DNA of 64,000 bases from Chaetomium olivaceum (GCA_039881045.1 JAYWVB010000045.1:62001-126000); one strand, 5' to 3'; numbered from the stretch's first letter, positions 21,903-34,909 are shown. The notes: generated from the sequence alone by a model not told the origin. Program-made: numbers and translations.

Positions 21903-24900
21903 ATGGACGAGTATCCTGCCGGCAGTTTGGATCATAGTATCCCGTTTCTACTTACACTGGGAACGCGGACGAACACGCCATATGAATCCGGGCTGAGTGC
22001 CGTACTCAAGGAGCAGGCCGTCCTCATCAGATCCGAACTCCCTCCCCTCGAATCCGACCAGGCGCATGCGCTGCTGCGTTACATCCAGGACCGCGATGCC
22101 TCTCAAATACCCTGTAATGGGAGGGATGCTTCGGAGAGGAAATACCGGTTTCGGATCAAGACGGCCGAAAGGGTGGGTGCTTCGCCGAGCTGCTGGGTGT
22201 TGTGTGTTCTTTTGTAGCAGCCTCGTTCCTGACTCGGTTCCTTTAGTCACTTCTTCTACCACCACGCCGTGCCCGCCTTCCCGAAGGCATAGAGTCCCCG
22301 CTCCCTACCGCCGTGCTTCATTCGCCATATTCCCCTCTAAGTCCCGTCTCACCGCTCTACCCCGACGGTCTCATCGATCCGCAATGGATCCGCAAGCATC
22401 AAGAACTCGTCCCTGGCGTCCTCCTCTGCTTCTACACCCTCACATCCGACCCGAGTCTTGCAACATTGTGTGACAACCAAATAAAGACCGATGTGAACAA
22501 TATCAGAGCTCTCTTGAGCCAGTCCGGTTATAAGACACGGTTGGCGGTTGTGCTCCTGAGCGACCATGTCTCTTCATCGTCTTCAATTGATGGCCTTCAA
22601 GAACGGTTAGAAATCATTCGAAGGGGATGTGGTTTAGATTCGAAGGCACTATTCCTTGTGCCCGGGAGCGATTCCCAAGAGGAGCTTGAGCGCGTCGCAG
22701 AAAACATGCTCACGACGCTCTATGTGGTGTCAGTCGAGTACTACCGAGATCTTGGGAGGCATTCTCGGAAGAAGAGGGGGAGAGGTATTGTCCCTCAGCC
22801 GACAATTCCCCCAACTTCTGGTACTTCGCAGACGCTCTCGCTAGCTGGCTGGAACGTTCGTTATGATTTCAAGTCGGCGGTTTTTGCTGAGTACCGCCTG
22901 GAAATGGAAGTTGCCTTGCGCTCTTATGAGCAAGCCTACGAGAACCTGCTAAGCTCTGAACTGATGGAGCTCATACCGAGCTGGAGTCCGCGATGGAACG
23001 AGGCCAGGTTTCTGGCTGATGTTATTGCTGTGCGCTGCCTGCGGTGCTTACTGTGGAACGGCCAGCACAGTGCAGCCGCTCGAAGGTGGCTTTCTCACCG
23101 CGAAAGGATGGCCGACTTTGTTGATCGCAGGGGAAGGGGCACCAAAAACTACGGCTGGGAAGCTTGGGAGGCCCGATGGGCTATTGTCATGGCTGATCTC
23201 ATCGACAAGATCGATATACCAGAGCTTTATCCTGCCACGCTCAGACTCTACCTCCCGCCAGAGAAGAGCGTAATGGGGGAGCGGCTTCAACCTTGGGAAT
23301 TACTACACCATCCGGGATACTGGTACCGCCTTGCTGCGAAGCATCTACAAGCACGGAAGGCCTTTGCGTATGCGATCCCAGAAGATGACAGGAGATCGCC
23401 GGGCGACTCACCAGCCTCCCACGTCGCCAAGTCTGCCTTCGCATACGACACATACATGTGCCCTGACCCTTACGAAGAATACCCGTTGAGCCGTCCAGGC
23501 GTAAACCATGGCAAGATGATCACTGACTGCTTGATGCGGGCTCGCACAGAGTTCCTAAAGCGACGTCAGATACGATACGCCGCGGAAGTTTCTTTAGAAT
23601 GCGCGAGAGATTTCGCCATGGCAGATGACTGGCAGAGCATCATAGATCTCTTGCGCCCCATGTGGAAAGAGTTGTCATTCAGGGCCGAGGGGTGGATTTC
23701 CATAGCCGAAGAAATGAACTGGGCCCTCAGAACCGCCGCCGCGGAGGTCGACGACGCCGAGTTAGTGCTCCTCACCGATTGGGAGCTACTCTCACGAGGT
23801 ATGTTTTTCCCACGAGTTGTTCCCTGATCTAGGACCCGAACCTTGCTGACTCCATGTAGACTTCTCTAAGCGTCCTAACTGGCATTACGATATCACGCGA
23901 TCGCTGGAAGACGTCACGCTCAGTTCCAAACCTAGTGTTTCCATCAGGGATGGGCAGCTCGTATCTTTCATGTCCGCCTCCTTCCTCTTTCAAAACGAGG
24001 AGGGGAAGGCTGGGCAAAGCGTCCGCGGTCAGCTATCCATCAAATCAAATGCACATCTGGGCTCCGTACCCGTCGTTCTTAGCACTGTCTACCTCAGTTT
24101 CGACGGCAGTCTTGACGGTATTATTTTACGGCACCATGAAACAGCGCCACAGAGTCAGGGAAAAGCGGCCTTGACCACGGTATTATTAACCAAGCAGACG
24201 GATAACGATGCTTCTCAGCCAACCGTGCCAGCCGAAGTGGGTAGTGGCGTCACCCTCGTTGGATCTGCCAACCTGACATTGCGCCCGGGCCAGATTCTTG
24301 TTTTCAACATGGAGATACCCTTACGGGAACCTGGCGAGACACGGGTGGATTCACTCACCGTTAATGTTGGGTCTGAGACCTTCGACTTGCGACAGTCGCT
24401 GACCTTTCAGGAGAGGGGAAATACTAACCTCTGGTATATCTCCCCCTCCGCTACCAAGCACGTCGCACATCCCCAACCTCTTGTCGTTCGAGTCCTACCA
24501 AGGCCCCCAAAGATGGAGGTCAGGTGCCCAGTGTGGAAGGAGCAGTACTACACAGACGAGCCGATTGAGCTGGAGTTTGAAATCGAGAATGGAGAGGACG
24601 TCGAGGCGCTGGCCAAATTAGACGTGGTCCTATTTGGCGAGAAGCCGCCAACATTCACGGCGGTTATCCCCGGACACGAGGACCAACCCTCTTCGAGCAT
24701 TCGCAGTGAAGAGACTAGACTCTCAGGGGCGCCAATGGGCACCATCGGGAGCCTCAAATCGCTCACTGTCCGCACCCGACTGCCACCAATTGAACGCTCA
24801 AGCCGATACGACATGACGCTCAAGGTTACCTACTTCCTGCCAACCAACCCTGGCACGCCCATCTCGCAAACCGCCGTCTTTCAGCTCAACGTGGTCAACC

Positions 24901-25916
24901 CCTTCGAAGCCAACTACGACCTCCTTCCGCGAGTCCACCCCGACCCCTGGCCAAGCCTCTTCGATCCCGACAGCATTGTCCTCCCCATTACCGGCGACAG
25001 CGACGACTCCATTCCCCAACCTCCCGCCGGTATTTCCCAAGCCTGGTCCCTCGTCACCCGCTACGCCTCGTTTGCCTCGGAACCCCTCCGCGTAACGGAC
25101 GTCGACATAGTCATCCAACCATCCTCCATATCCCGCTGCACGACCACCGCCAAACTCACCAACCTTCCCCCCTCAGGCGCCGGCCGCCTCATCCACCCCA
25201 AAACGATCGAAGAAGCCACCTTCGACCTCTCCGCCCAAAAGCTCACAGTCGACGACCGCAGCCAGGCCCCGCTCGACATCTCCCTCATCATCAAATGGAC
25301 CCGCCCCGACACCTCCACCACCCACCACCACCACCCCAAACACACCAAACATCACCACCCTCCCCATCCCCCGCTCACCCTCTTCGGCACCGAACCCCGC
25401 GTCCTCGCATCCGTCACCCACCGCCACCGCGGCGGCACGACACCCGGCGGCCCAACCGTCCCTTTGATCACGCTGACCATCACCATCGAGAACGCCTCCA
25501 ACCACTTCCTGACCTTCGGCCTGGCCATGGAGCCCAGCGAGGCCTTTGCCTTCTCGGGGCCCAAGCTCACTACCGCCAGCTTGCTGCCTGTCTCAAGGCG
25601 GGCGGTTGAGTACCGTCTGCTGCCGTTCCAGGTCGCCCCCGCTCCCGCTCCCGCTCTCGCTGCGAATTCAGGTGCCAGTGCCAGTGCCGGCGCCAGTGCG
25701 ACTGGGGGTGATGGTGGTGGTGGTGGTGATGGGAGTGCGGAGGAGCAACACGAGGCTGCCGGGTGGTGGATCCGGCCTGGGCTGGTGGTGCGCGATAAGT
25801 ACTTCCAGAAGGTGCTGCGGGTGATACCGGCTGGGGAGGGGGTGAGGGGGGGTAAGGAGGGTTTCGAGGTGTGGGTGCCGAGGTTGGTTGCAGGAGGAGG
25901 AGGGACGGTTGCGTAG
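21903..25916 (+). CDS. TRAPPC11-like trafficking protein (foie-gras / Gryzun domains)
   Basis: Three exons, 21903-22172, 22247-23798 and 23860-25916, give an unbroken 1292-aa protein. The central foie-gras domain contains WNVRYDFKSAVFAEYRLEME, SYEQAYENLLSSEL and SPRWNEARFLADVIAVRCLR. The C-terminal half has several beta-sandwich repeats of Gryzun type (PLREPGETRVDSLTVNVGS, VRCPVWKEQYYTDEPIELEF). TRAPPC11 is a subunit of the TRAPP tethering complex acting in ER-to-Golgi traffic and autophagy. Two low-complexity insertions are visible: a His/Pro-rich stretch (about 25315-25375) and an Ala/Pro/Gly stretch (about 25635-25740). The protein is somewhat longer than the human one (1133 aa). Unlike its neighbours it has no frame breaks. 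Confidence 0.9.
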
Positions 25917-26392
25917 GGGGTTTGTTGTACTTACCTTAGGGGTCGTAGCAGGGGGGAATGACATGCGTGGGTGGTTGGTTGGGCAAGGGTTGGTGGCTGT
26001 GGTTGGGATGGGATGGGATGATGTATGTGGAGTTTTGATAGGTAGTTTGAGAATCATCTACTGTGCAGGCGCACGTTCTAACACATCTCTAGCAATCGTC
26101 GCCGAAGCTCACCACATATGATGTAACGTGGTTGCGCACCAACCAACTGCAACGTAGCTCCCTCCATTTCTATGTAATACTGGAATCGATTCGTCTATAT
26201 TCCTGTTGACAATAATAACGACTAAAGCACAAATGAATGGCCTTTTTTCTACCTCGTTACTGTAGCATCCAACGCGAACAGAGGAAGAGAGGGAGAGGTG
26301 AGAAACAATAGCCACTAGACCGCCACGCCGCCCACTCCGTCCGTCTTTTACCCAGCCGTCCGCACCAGGCCAGCTGACCGTCTCTCTTCACT
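25917..26392. other. Intergenic region between convergent genes
   Basis: Only 3' flanks of the TRAPPC11-like gene and the Aim21-like gene are expected here. No open frame shows conserved features. Confidence 0.55.
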
Positions 26393-29300
26393 TCAATTCT
26401 CCACCACCTTCACAGGCTCCACCTCGCCGTGCTCCTCATCCGTCTTGACCTCTTCCTTGATCAGCGTCTCGCCGGCCATGTTAGTGGCAAGAGACTTGAT
26501 TTCTTGCTTCTCCGGCTCCGGTTCAGGCACTGATTCGGGCCCGGGCGCAGCCTCGGTCTTAACCTCAGGCTGCGGCTCGGGCTCGGGACCAGACGTCGCT
26601 GCTTCGGGTTCAGGCTTTTCCTCGGCTTCAGTTCAGATTCGGGTGTGGTTTTTTGCTCTGAAACCTCCTCCTTTTCTGACTCGGCCGTGACCTGCGCATC
26701 TTCCCTTTCTTCCTTCCCTCCAGAAGTGAGAGAAACGATAGGAGTGGGTCGAGCCGCAACCTCACCTGTTGTCTCCTTGACAGGAAGTTCCTCCGTCTTG
26801 GGTTCCTCCACCTTAGGCTCTTCCGTCTTAAGCTCTTCCGTCTTAAGCTCCTCCGTTTTAGGCTTCTCTACCTTAGCCTGATCCGCCACAGCCTCAGGTT
26901 CAGCCTTAGCCTCCGACTTCATCTCCGGCTGAGCCTTCTCCACCACACCCGCGCTCAACACACACACCCTCATCGGGGTCAATCTCGAAGAAAGTAACCG
27001 CCGCCACAAACCCAGACACAGCCTTCGTCTTCTCTTCCACCTTCTCCTCAGAAGGCACCACCGCCTTAGCAGCAGCAACAGCAGCAGGTGCCCTCCGCTG
27101 CGGCCCCCTGGCACGCCCCTTACGCGCATCACTAAGCGGAACCTTCTCCTTCGGAACGGCCGCCGCCTGACCTTCCTCCTCGCCGGCGTCCGACGACCCT
27201 TCCTGCTGCTGCTTTGAAGAAGGCGGCGCCTGCGGACCCAGCTTCAGACGCTTGTTCAAGTCGCTCATGAAGCCAGCCTGTAGGGCGGCGATCTTGGAGC
27301 CCATCGGACGAGCGGGTACGGCCGGTTTCGCGGCCGGTTTTGGGCGGGGTGGAACTGTAGCAGCAGCTTCGGCGGGCTCGGGCCCGCTCCCGCTCGGTGT
27401 TGGGCTGGCTTTGGCGGGGCGGGCGGGGATTTGTGGTTTCGGGCGGCCCGGCACTGCTGGTTTGTCGTCGGTTGAAGCCTGTCTCGGTTTGGGCCGACTT
27501 GGGATGACGGGCTTGTCGGCAGGTGATGGTGCGTCCGGGGACTTGAGCTTGGGTTCGGGCCGCTCGGGGATGTTGGGTTTGTGGGTGTCGACTGGTGAGG
27601 GGGATGGGGCTTCGTCCTGTTGCGGTGTCGAGACTGTGGTCTCCAGGTGCAGACTCTCTGGCGCATCCTCCCACACGTCGCGGCTAGGGAAGCGCTGTTG
27701 CATGGGTGGGCGGGCAGCTGGTTTTTCGGGAGCAAGGTGCTTCTGGTTCTGTGGCCACAAAGGTTTGTGCGCGGCGCGCTGCCCGTGGGATTCCTTCTCG
27801 GCGAGCTCTTCCTGGTACCGAGCAAAAGCCTGGACCGGGGTTTCTCCGTCCCTTGGGGCCGGCACAGCATTCCGGGTTGGCTTCTCTTGACCGTCCAAAA
27901 ACTCGGGGGTGGAAACCTCGGCTGTTTGGAGAACACTGCTGGGCGCATCTTCCCAAATATCGGCACTGGGGAATCGATGAGGATGTGTTGCCCGGTTTTT
28001 CTCTTCTGTTGCGGGCTTCTTCGTCTCCTGCTTCTCGTCGTCTTCAAACAGCGGTTCATATTCTTTCACATCCTCCAACGGTGTGTGTTGGAGCTCAAAC
28101 GAGGTCTCCTTGTACAAGCTGGTGGGCCGACTCGTCGGACGAGATGAATACCCTTCCCTTTCGGAAGCGGGAGACTCCACGGGGGCATGCATACCAGGCG
28201 GCAACGGGTTCTTCATGACGTCGTCGTCAGCTAATATGGGAGCGGTATATGGGTGCTCGACATCGTCAGCGGTTAGCGACTCGGTGTCACTAGCCATCAC
28301 AGACCGCCTCCGAGGCTCGTCAATGTAGATGGATCTGGCTTTAGGCTCCGGTGACGCTATTCTGGATGCCGACTCTTCAAGTGCCTGCCATCCGACCTGC
28401 TCGCTGGGCGTGCCGGCATAGTTCTTGTTTGTACCTGGAGAGTGCCCTATTAGCCTTGGTGATAGAAACAACCTAGGGCCGGTTCATGAGCAAGACTTAC
28501 TAACGCCAGAACCGCGGCTCGCCGTCTCCTTGACGATCTTGTTGAGATCTTCCCGGCTCATAGAAAAGTCATTGGGGCGATCATAATGGTGCTGCTTGTG
28601 TTCCTTTTTCAGAAGATCAGGGTGCTTTTCATAGTATGCCTTTTCAAGCTTGTCCTGCGGTACCACACCGTGGCCATGCAACCCGTAGCTACCAGGCGGC
28701 AGGTTCCCATGTGCAGATGTCTTGCGGACATGCCTGCCCTTAGGGCCCTCGGAGGACGAGGGCGCAGGCGACGGAGCCTGGACGTCGCCGGCATTTCTGT
28801 ACATGGGCACCTGCTGGCCGATCTCGGGAATCCCCTGCTCATCATCGATATCTCTCTCGGTGCCAGACAGCTGGCTGGCGGTGCTAGCTTTCTTCTTGAG
28901 GCTGCGGTTCGACGGCAGGGCGGGGGTGGAGTCCTCAGCGCTGCTCGCGCGTCCGATGCCGAACGAGGCGGCCCGCTCGCTGTCAGTGCGGGTAACGGCC
29001 AGAACCCGCTGCTTTGCGCTAGACGCAGGCAGAGACGGCTTCGGGGCATGGAGTTTGAGGTCTTCCGCCACAGTCCGTGTCTGCTCCGGATCGGCACTTG
29101 TATCCGCAGTCGAGGCCGGCTCATCGCCTAAAGCAGCGTATTCCTTGCCCTCCTCGCCAACGGACGGCAGGTCAACCGAATTGGGGCGGTGGACGGGTTC
29201 TTCGTCATGGCCGCTATGAGGGCCGAGATTTGAGGGCTTGGGAGACTTGCTAAGGAAGCCGGGCTCGTTCAATGGTGAGGGCGCAAAGCGGTCGGGATTC

Positions 29301-29419
29301 GGGCTGACGGAGCGCAAGCGCCGGTTCGTGGGGCGGGGAGGGATCATTGGGGTCAATGTCTGTTCTTGAGCCTTGGACGGTCTCGGGGGTATGGCGGGGG
29401 GTTTTGTTGCAGCGGACAT
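26393..29419 (-). CDS. AIM21: Aim21-like actin-cytoskeleton regulator (frame broken by two indels)
   Basis: Exons are 29419-28501 and 28434-26393, with an intron GTAAGT...CTCCAG; about 986 aa. The protein is almost wholly disordered and Pro-rich: AIPPRPSK and MIPPRPTNRR at the N-terminus, many SH3-binding PxxP stretches (PAVPGRPKPQIPARP), and the conserved block KIAALQAGFMSDLNKRLKLG. Two copies of a FPSxDxWEDAP motif lie near 27955 and 27685. The N-terminal half has HYDRPNDFSMSREDLNKIV. In yeast, Aim21 with Tda2 binds actin capping protein and tunes barbed-end assembly at endocytic patches. The C-terminal third is a Lys/Glu repeat (KTEELKTEELKTEEP). Frame breaks near 26968 (one extra base) and 26629 (one missing base) cancel in length. 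The true tail ends at 26393. Confidence 0.8.
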
Positions 29420-31371
29420 GGTGGGCAATATGTTGGAAATCGGACGATTTGGTTATGAAGATAGGGGTGACGAGTGCAGCTGCCGTGGCTAACTGGTGAT
29501 AAGGTAGGTACGTCGGTCGAAGGTGGGGAGGGAAGCACAGGACGCAGGGGTGAGGGTAGGGCTCGAACGTCTAAGTTGATAGATTTTAACCCTGGTTAGT
29601 AGGTAGTTGCCGCACAACAGTCAAGGAAAAGATACGAGAAAGGCTGTGCGGGAGGCAATGCAAGATAAGGTCTCGTTTGAAGCTTTGGGCCCCTTGGGCG
29701 GTGACCCAAGGTCGATTCCGGCGTGTTTTATCAGGCGCAGCTGATAACGGCAAAACGCCAGACTGGGGCGGCCGGCAAGGTGCGCCAGATATGGGTCCGG
29801 TACCAATATATGCGATAGCCATTTCTTGTTGGTCACCGCTGACCGTCCATCATTCTTGGACCGGGGAAAAACTTGCTTGCAGGGAAAAGAGACGGTGGTA
29901 AATACTCGGGCAGGTCGTCGGCGCACTTACCAGCAGGTAGATGGGGGCTACAGTGTAGCTCAGGTAGTGGCAGTAGTTAAGGTGGGCAGTCAGATTTTGG
30001 CATGGAAGAAACAGCAAAGCCTAGACAATAAGAAAAGTGAAGGCGAAGAAATGCAATTGAGTGTCCAAACACTAAGACCATGGATTGTCGGTGGCTTGCT
30101 ATACTCCTGAAGCCGATGATGAAACGGGGTTGCGATCAGGGAGACAGAGTGGCCCGAGCTCATCGCTTATTATAACCACTCAAACACCCCACAATTCGTC
30201 ATCGGGCAACGAGACGGACCTCTGCGTTTGTAGGTATGTACATACGTACTGTGCTCTGACGGACCCTTTGCGAACATCATCTGGTCGTTGCTCCAATACC
30301 TCATTGTCGTCCGGTCTTGACAGGGGTTCTCCCACATCTCGGGCCCAGAACACTGGCAGGTGATCCAGTTGCAGGCTGCACGCAAAAGGAAAAGTGGGGA
30401 GCATACTGTGCGGGTTGATCTGTGAGCCGAGCTGGAGTGGATGAGGTGTATCCGCACGGTAGTTACATTGGAGCTTGAAGTTATGTCACAACGGTTTTCA
30501 ATCCTCAAATTGCTTCTGTATGAGGTTCTTTTTGATTGAATAGTTTTTATCTGACCTCCAACCATAGAACAGACAAAATGGCGAGCTGCTTCCTAACGGT
30601 TTGGAGAGAAGAGGGCAAGAACCATACACACTGTGTGCTGTCTTTACCCCACCATCTCCACCGCCAACTTTGGCTTCGGGTGCCAAGGTGTCATTCTCGA
30701 TCTTGGACAACTGGCAACAAGATTTGTTGCCTCGCTAGTTGCGAGACTAGGATGGCATGACGATGTTATTGACTTCAGAACGCGAACCAAGGGATTGGGC
30801 TATTTGAGGCCCATCACAATGAGCTTCAAGTTCAGCATTCTGCATAACAATGGTGGGGCATCCGAGACGGCGGGGTCTGATCAGCTCGGGCCGGGGGAGG
30901 GTAAGGGGATGTAAGCTCGGTAAGGTCAGCTCGTGAGGTACTGTAACGACGTAGCTCAAAGAAAACAGAAAGTAAGCCAAACTACTTAGTAGCAACGGCA
31001 AAAACCCAACAAACATCTCAACGAGAGAAAAGCCCCTTGTATCATTAAAGGAAGCCACAGACGCCATAGAACCCCCTTCCTTTTTTAACAAATACAAAAC
31101 ATGGATAACAGACACACAAATCATGCTGTTGTCTCGTTGTATCTCGTTGTCCCACCGCAGCTCGCGCGCGGCTCATCACTCCCTTTCCCTTCGTCTCCCC
31201 TAGGCCCCTTAGGGAAGTAGGCGAGGACAGGCACCTGGCCCCTCCATCATCTGCCTCCTCGCTTTCTCCCCCTTACGTTCCAGCCTCACCCAACTGGCAT
31301 CCACCTACCTCCCTACTCATCCCGTGCGCTCCCTCTTCCCCATCCACATGTCTTGAGTCAAGCTAACCCGC
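29420..31371. other. Long non-coding stretch between AIM21 and TVP18
   Basis: Nearly 2 kb between the Aim21-like start (29419) and the TVP18 stop (31372), both genes on the minus strand. Small open frames occur on both strands but none shows a recognisable protein. The part next to 31371 is likely TVP18 3' untranslated region, and the part near 29420 the Aim21 promoter. Confidence 0.5.
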
Positions 31372-32151
31372 TCATACAATCATCTGCGCGACGCCGGCGC
31401 CGCCAAGGGTCTTGCTCCCCACAAAGGCCTGGCCCTTGATGCCCGCGAGCAGGTAGCAGATGCCCGTGAGGGAGAGGAAGACGGCGGCGGCAATGAGCGA
31501 GGTGGCGGGGCGGTCGATCAGGGTCAGCCACTGCACGAGGGCCATGACGCCGTAGGCGGCGGCGCGCATGTAGTTGGTAGTGATCTTGCGGATGGCGTCA
31601 TCGAACTTGGACGACGTCGGGCAGATGCGCAGGAGCAGGGGGACTTCGACGAAGAGGATCACAAAAGAGGATGCTCTGTTTTGTGTTAAGGGGGGTGGTT
31701 AGAGGGGCTGGTTTGGTGTGGGGTGGAGGGGTGGAAAGGAGGGGGAGGGGAAACGTACAGGCATACCGCGCTGAGAATGATGATCAGCACGCGGAGGGTG
31801 AAGAGGTTTGCGATGCCGAGGGCAAAGCAGAGGATCATGGACAGGATACCGAGCCTGTGTGTATAATGATTAGCTATTAATCCACGGCGGCGTTTGATGC
31901 TCTGTTGCTAGCTTATGCCGGCGGTATGGGGATGGCGTTGCGCAGTCCGTCGCGGCGGGTGCTTCGCGTCGCACGGTCACAAGAAGGATGCTCACCATTG
32001 CCCGTAGATACCTACAATGAAGCGAGTCAGTAATCTATTCTACAACACAAAGCTCCTCAGCCCGGTGTGCTGCCGAGCTCCAGGGAACCGAAAGGAGATG
32101 CGGAGGAGACATACTGAAGTTTCGCGTCGCGAATTCCTCCTTCAACGTCAT
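31372..32151 (-). CDS. TVP18: Golgi membrane protein Tvp18
   Basis: Four exons, 32151-32115, 32011-31996, 31854-31759 and 31675-31372, give exactly 150 aa, the usual family length. The reading starts MTLKEEFATRNFSIYGQWLG and continues ILSMILCFALGIANLF. Four hydrophobic segments fit the four membrane helices of Tvp18. FVEVPLLLRICPTSSKFDDA and the tail LGGAGVAQMIV are typical of fungal homologues. Tvp18 is found in Tlg2-containing late Golgi vesicles; its exact role is unknown. Exon 2 is only 16 nt and supplies the residues around IYGQW, so splicing here depends on accurate microexon recognition. All four boundaries follow GT-AG. The frame is intact throughout. Confidence 0.93.
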
Positions 32152-33063
32152 CTTGCTGGTGCTCTAGGGAGGATGACCTCCAACCAAACAAATCGAGAGC
32201 TCGCGATAAACCGGCCTGAACCCGGTTTCTCAGATATGGCAGCGATAACCACGAGTCTGCGATCGACAATCGAGTCTCTCGAAGCGATTCCGGTCGCGCG
32301 AGTGCTGGGACTGCCTGGTGTGGGTGTTGGTGTTGATATGTCTGGTTTGATGCGCTGCGATGCGATGCGCTGCGATGCACGAATGCCTGGCGTGGTTGCT
32401 GCAAGAGTACAATCAATGGAATCGATCGATCGGGATCTGAATAACGGTAGGCTCCGGGCTTTGTCTAGCAGGGGTCCTGTCAAAGGAAGAAAGATGCTGA
32501 AGTTTGGTAAAAGCAACACAGTCGCTTTGCCAGTTTTGCTTGTTGGCCCAAAATATTCGCCCAGTTCGTTCGTCGTCGATAGGTAACGTAAGCTCCTGCG
32601 CAGGCTGGCAACGAAAACACGGCCAAGTGACACAGGAACATGTTGTCCATTTTGGCGGCCGAGCAGGCCGGCTGGGTGGGGATCTCGCCAAGTGGGGCTG
32701 TGCTGAAACGGCGCTGACGATTGGTTCCTTGTTACTTCCTCAACCCACAACTCAACGGTCTTGCGCGTTGCAGTCGGAAGTCGGAACTTGGGAAGGGACG
32801 CGCCATGGGGAAGCCGCTCAGCCCCGAGCACTTGACTCTTCTTGGGCGCAACTCGAATAAGTGACTGACCATTTTCTCATTGTCATGATGAGATGAGTGG
32901 AGTCCTCAACAGTCTCCTTGTCGATGGGTTCACATGCTCACCATCAGCCTTTTAACAATATTCATTTCCTGAGCACGGGAACACTAATTAACATAGGTTG
33001 GCAGTTCAAATTATGCTGGGCCAGTACCTCTGAGACACGTTCTAAACTACCTTAGTTATATGC
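32152..33063. other. Intergenic region upstream of TVP18
   Basis: Promoter side of TVP18. Open frames on both strands are unsupported. A short repeat of the tgcgatgc unit occurs at 32349-32381, giving overlapping GATGCGCTGCGATGC copies. Confidence 0.5.
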
Positions 33064-33905
33064 TCAGTTACCGAAACACATAACTACACTACGTTCCAAA
33101 TGATGACACCGAAGGAGGGTTACGAAGAGCTTAGAAGCGGCTACCGACATGGGCGCGTTGGTGTAAGAGTCGTGCAGCAGGGCCTTGCTCTTGCTGAATA
33201 AGAGTCTGATGGGGCCCGCCGCGCCCGTGAGGCATTCCGCAAACTGCGAGCCCGTGACGTGGAGGAGGCGGTGCGTGTTGGCATGCAGGGGATAGTCGTG
33301 GATGAGTTGCTGATAGATGGACTCCGCTGGTGTTGGGTCAACTGGCGTAGCCGTGCGCATGTAGCGATCACCGCCCTGGTGGTCCGCAAAGCCGCCATCC
33401 CTGAGAATATCAAAGATATCCCCGCGAAGCACCCGGTGGTGTTCTGTCTGGACAGCATGTGGATACGGCAGCGGCGTACCGGGCGCCATCTTGCTCAAAG
33501 AGGATCCCAGCAAGTGAGGACAAGCTTCTGGGCAGGGTAAACATGAGTCCAGAAATTGCTGGTCCCGGCTTCGTCCTCGAAGCGCTCAAGGAGCTTATGG
33601 ATGCCCGCAAACTCTCTCTACACCAAACCCGACCAGGCGAGTGTGATGAAACACCAAGCGCGATAGCATACCATACTCAGCATCTATGAACCCTCTGGAC
33701 ACCGTCCGCCGTCGTTCCAAACCTCCTTGCCACCTCGGCGACACTAGAGCAGTCTCGAAAGAGAAAAGCGGGGAGCTCGATCCCGGTATGGTCTTCTACT
33801 ATCTCGAGAACGTTCATAACCGCCAGAGGGTCCGGGGAAAGGTCCCCGAAAGGGGCCTCGGCGTCAGTAACATCATATTTGCGTCGGGTTTCGCTCGAGA
33901 TACCT
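33064..33905 (-). pseudogene. Relic of a non-reducing polyketide synthase (ACP then C-methyltransferase)
   Basis: Read on the minus strand, 33905-33720 encodes an acyl-carrier-protein remnant: DAEAPFGDLSPDPLAVMNVL followed by EDHTGIELPAFLFRDCSSVA. The usual DLGLDSL pantetheine site is changed, with Pro at the attachment serine, so it cannot be loaded. From about 33640 a C-methyltransferase N-terminus follows: HKLLERFEDE, FWTHVYPAQKL, MAPGTPLPYPHAVQTEHHRV, DYPLHANTHRLLHVTGSQ, ECLTGAAGPIRLLFS and SYTNAPMSVAASKLF. Frames change and stops occur between these blocks. The order ACP then CMeT matches fungal non-reducing PKS. The methyl-donor site and all upstream domains (SAT, KS, AT, PT) are absent. 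The relic lies next to an intact oxidase gene, possibly the remains of a biosynthetic cluster. Confidence 0.72.
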
Positions 33906-34909
33906 AGCGATACATAGGACTTTGATATTCTCCACCGAGAGTAATGTCGCCGAATGGATCATAGTGATGGAAGGATTTGGCAAGTTTGTTGAGATGAATA
34001 TAACGTGCTAACTTCTCAAGTTCCTCTCGAGGTTGTCAAGTAAGGTGTTGGGTGGCCGAGGGAGACGGTCATTTCATGAGCCTAGCTGGGGGCGTGGTTG
34101 TGAATGCAGTTGCCGCTTACAGCGCCGACCCCGAGTCCATACATACGAATAGTAGACAGTCTCTTCATCGGACCTGACTCCCCACTTAGGGAGAAGTGTC
34201 TCGACCATGTCCGTGATATTCTCTCGTCTTTTGATATTTGATTATTGCATATTGATGATATTTTCACTATCTCTTTTCTTTCTTGTCTTTCTCCTTTTGT
34301 TACCCCCATAACTCAGGTATCTATTTCCCCCAACATTCCGTTTTACCTACGTCCCCTACTATCATTTCTCTTATTGAATCTCTCTTCTTTCCTTATTTCG
34401 GACAAGCCACCTTCAATCCCGACTGAGCTGAGAGCGAAGATCGGCACTCGGCGACTCGGAGACTCGGCGACGCGCGGACGATGATCGACGGGGCAGGGCT
34501 GTTTTATCCGTACTCTGTTCTGCTAGCATGTTTGTACCAGTACATATTTGGTTGGGACGTGATCTGAGACATGTCCACAGTGGTGTTCCAGACCGCTTTT
34601 TATCTCACGATACTTCGCCGATCAGTTGTTTTCCTGCAGGTTGACAAACACATGTCGTGCGTGACTAATGCAATACCCAGGCAAAGATTTTCTTTGCCCT
34701 TGGCGGATTACCTCGAACTGTCAATATCGGCAACAATACGTGAGGATCAACATGCCGCGACAGGGGTAATTGCATGAATATGTATAATGTGTGTACCATG
34801 TCAGTTTTGACCTAGAACGAGTAACCACTCGGAATTAAAATCATTCTGCAAGATCGGTCTGCACAGCTGCACCACTTCCCAGGCATTATCGCCGTGAGAG
34901 ACGTCAAAG
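33906..34909. other. Intergenic region upstream of the multicopper oxidase
   Basis: Lies between the polyketide synthase relic and the oxidase start. No further polyketide synthase domain could be recognised on the minus strand. CT-rich tracts near 34260-34400 may be promoter elements. Confidence 0.5.

Noticed and set aside
32148..32831. 227-codon minus-strand frame upstream of TVP18
   Set aside because: It overlaps the TVP18 start and promoter, has no recognisable domain, and composition is that of random open sequence.
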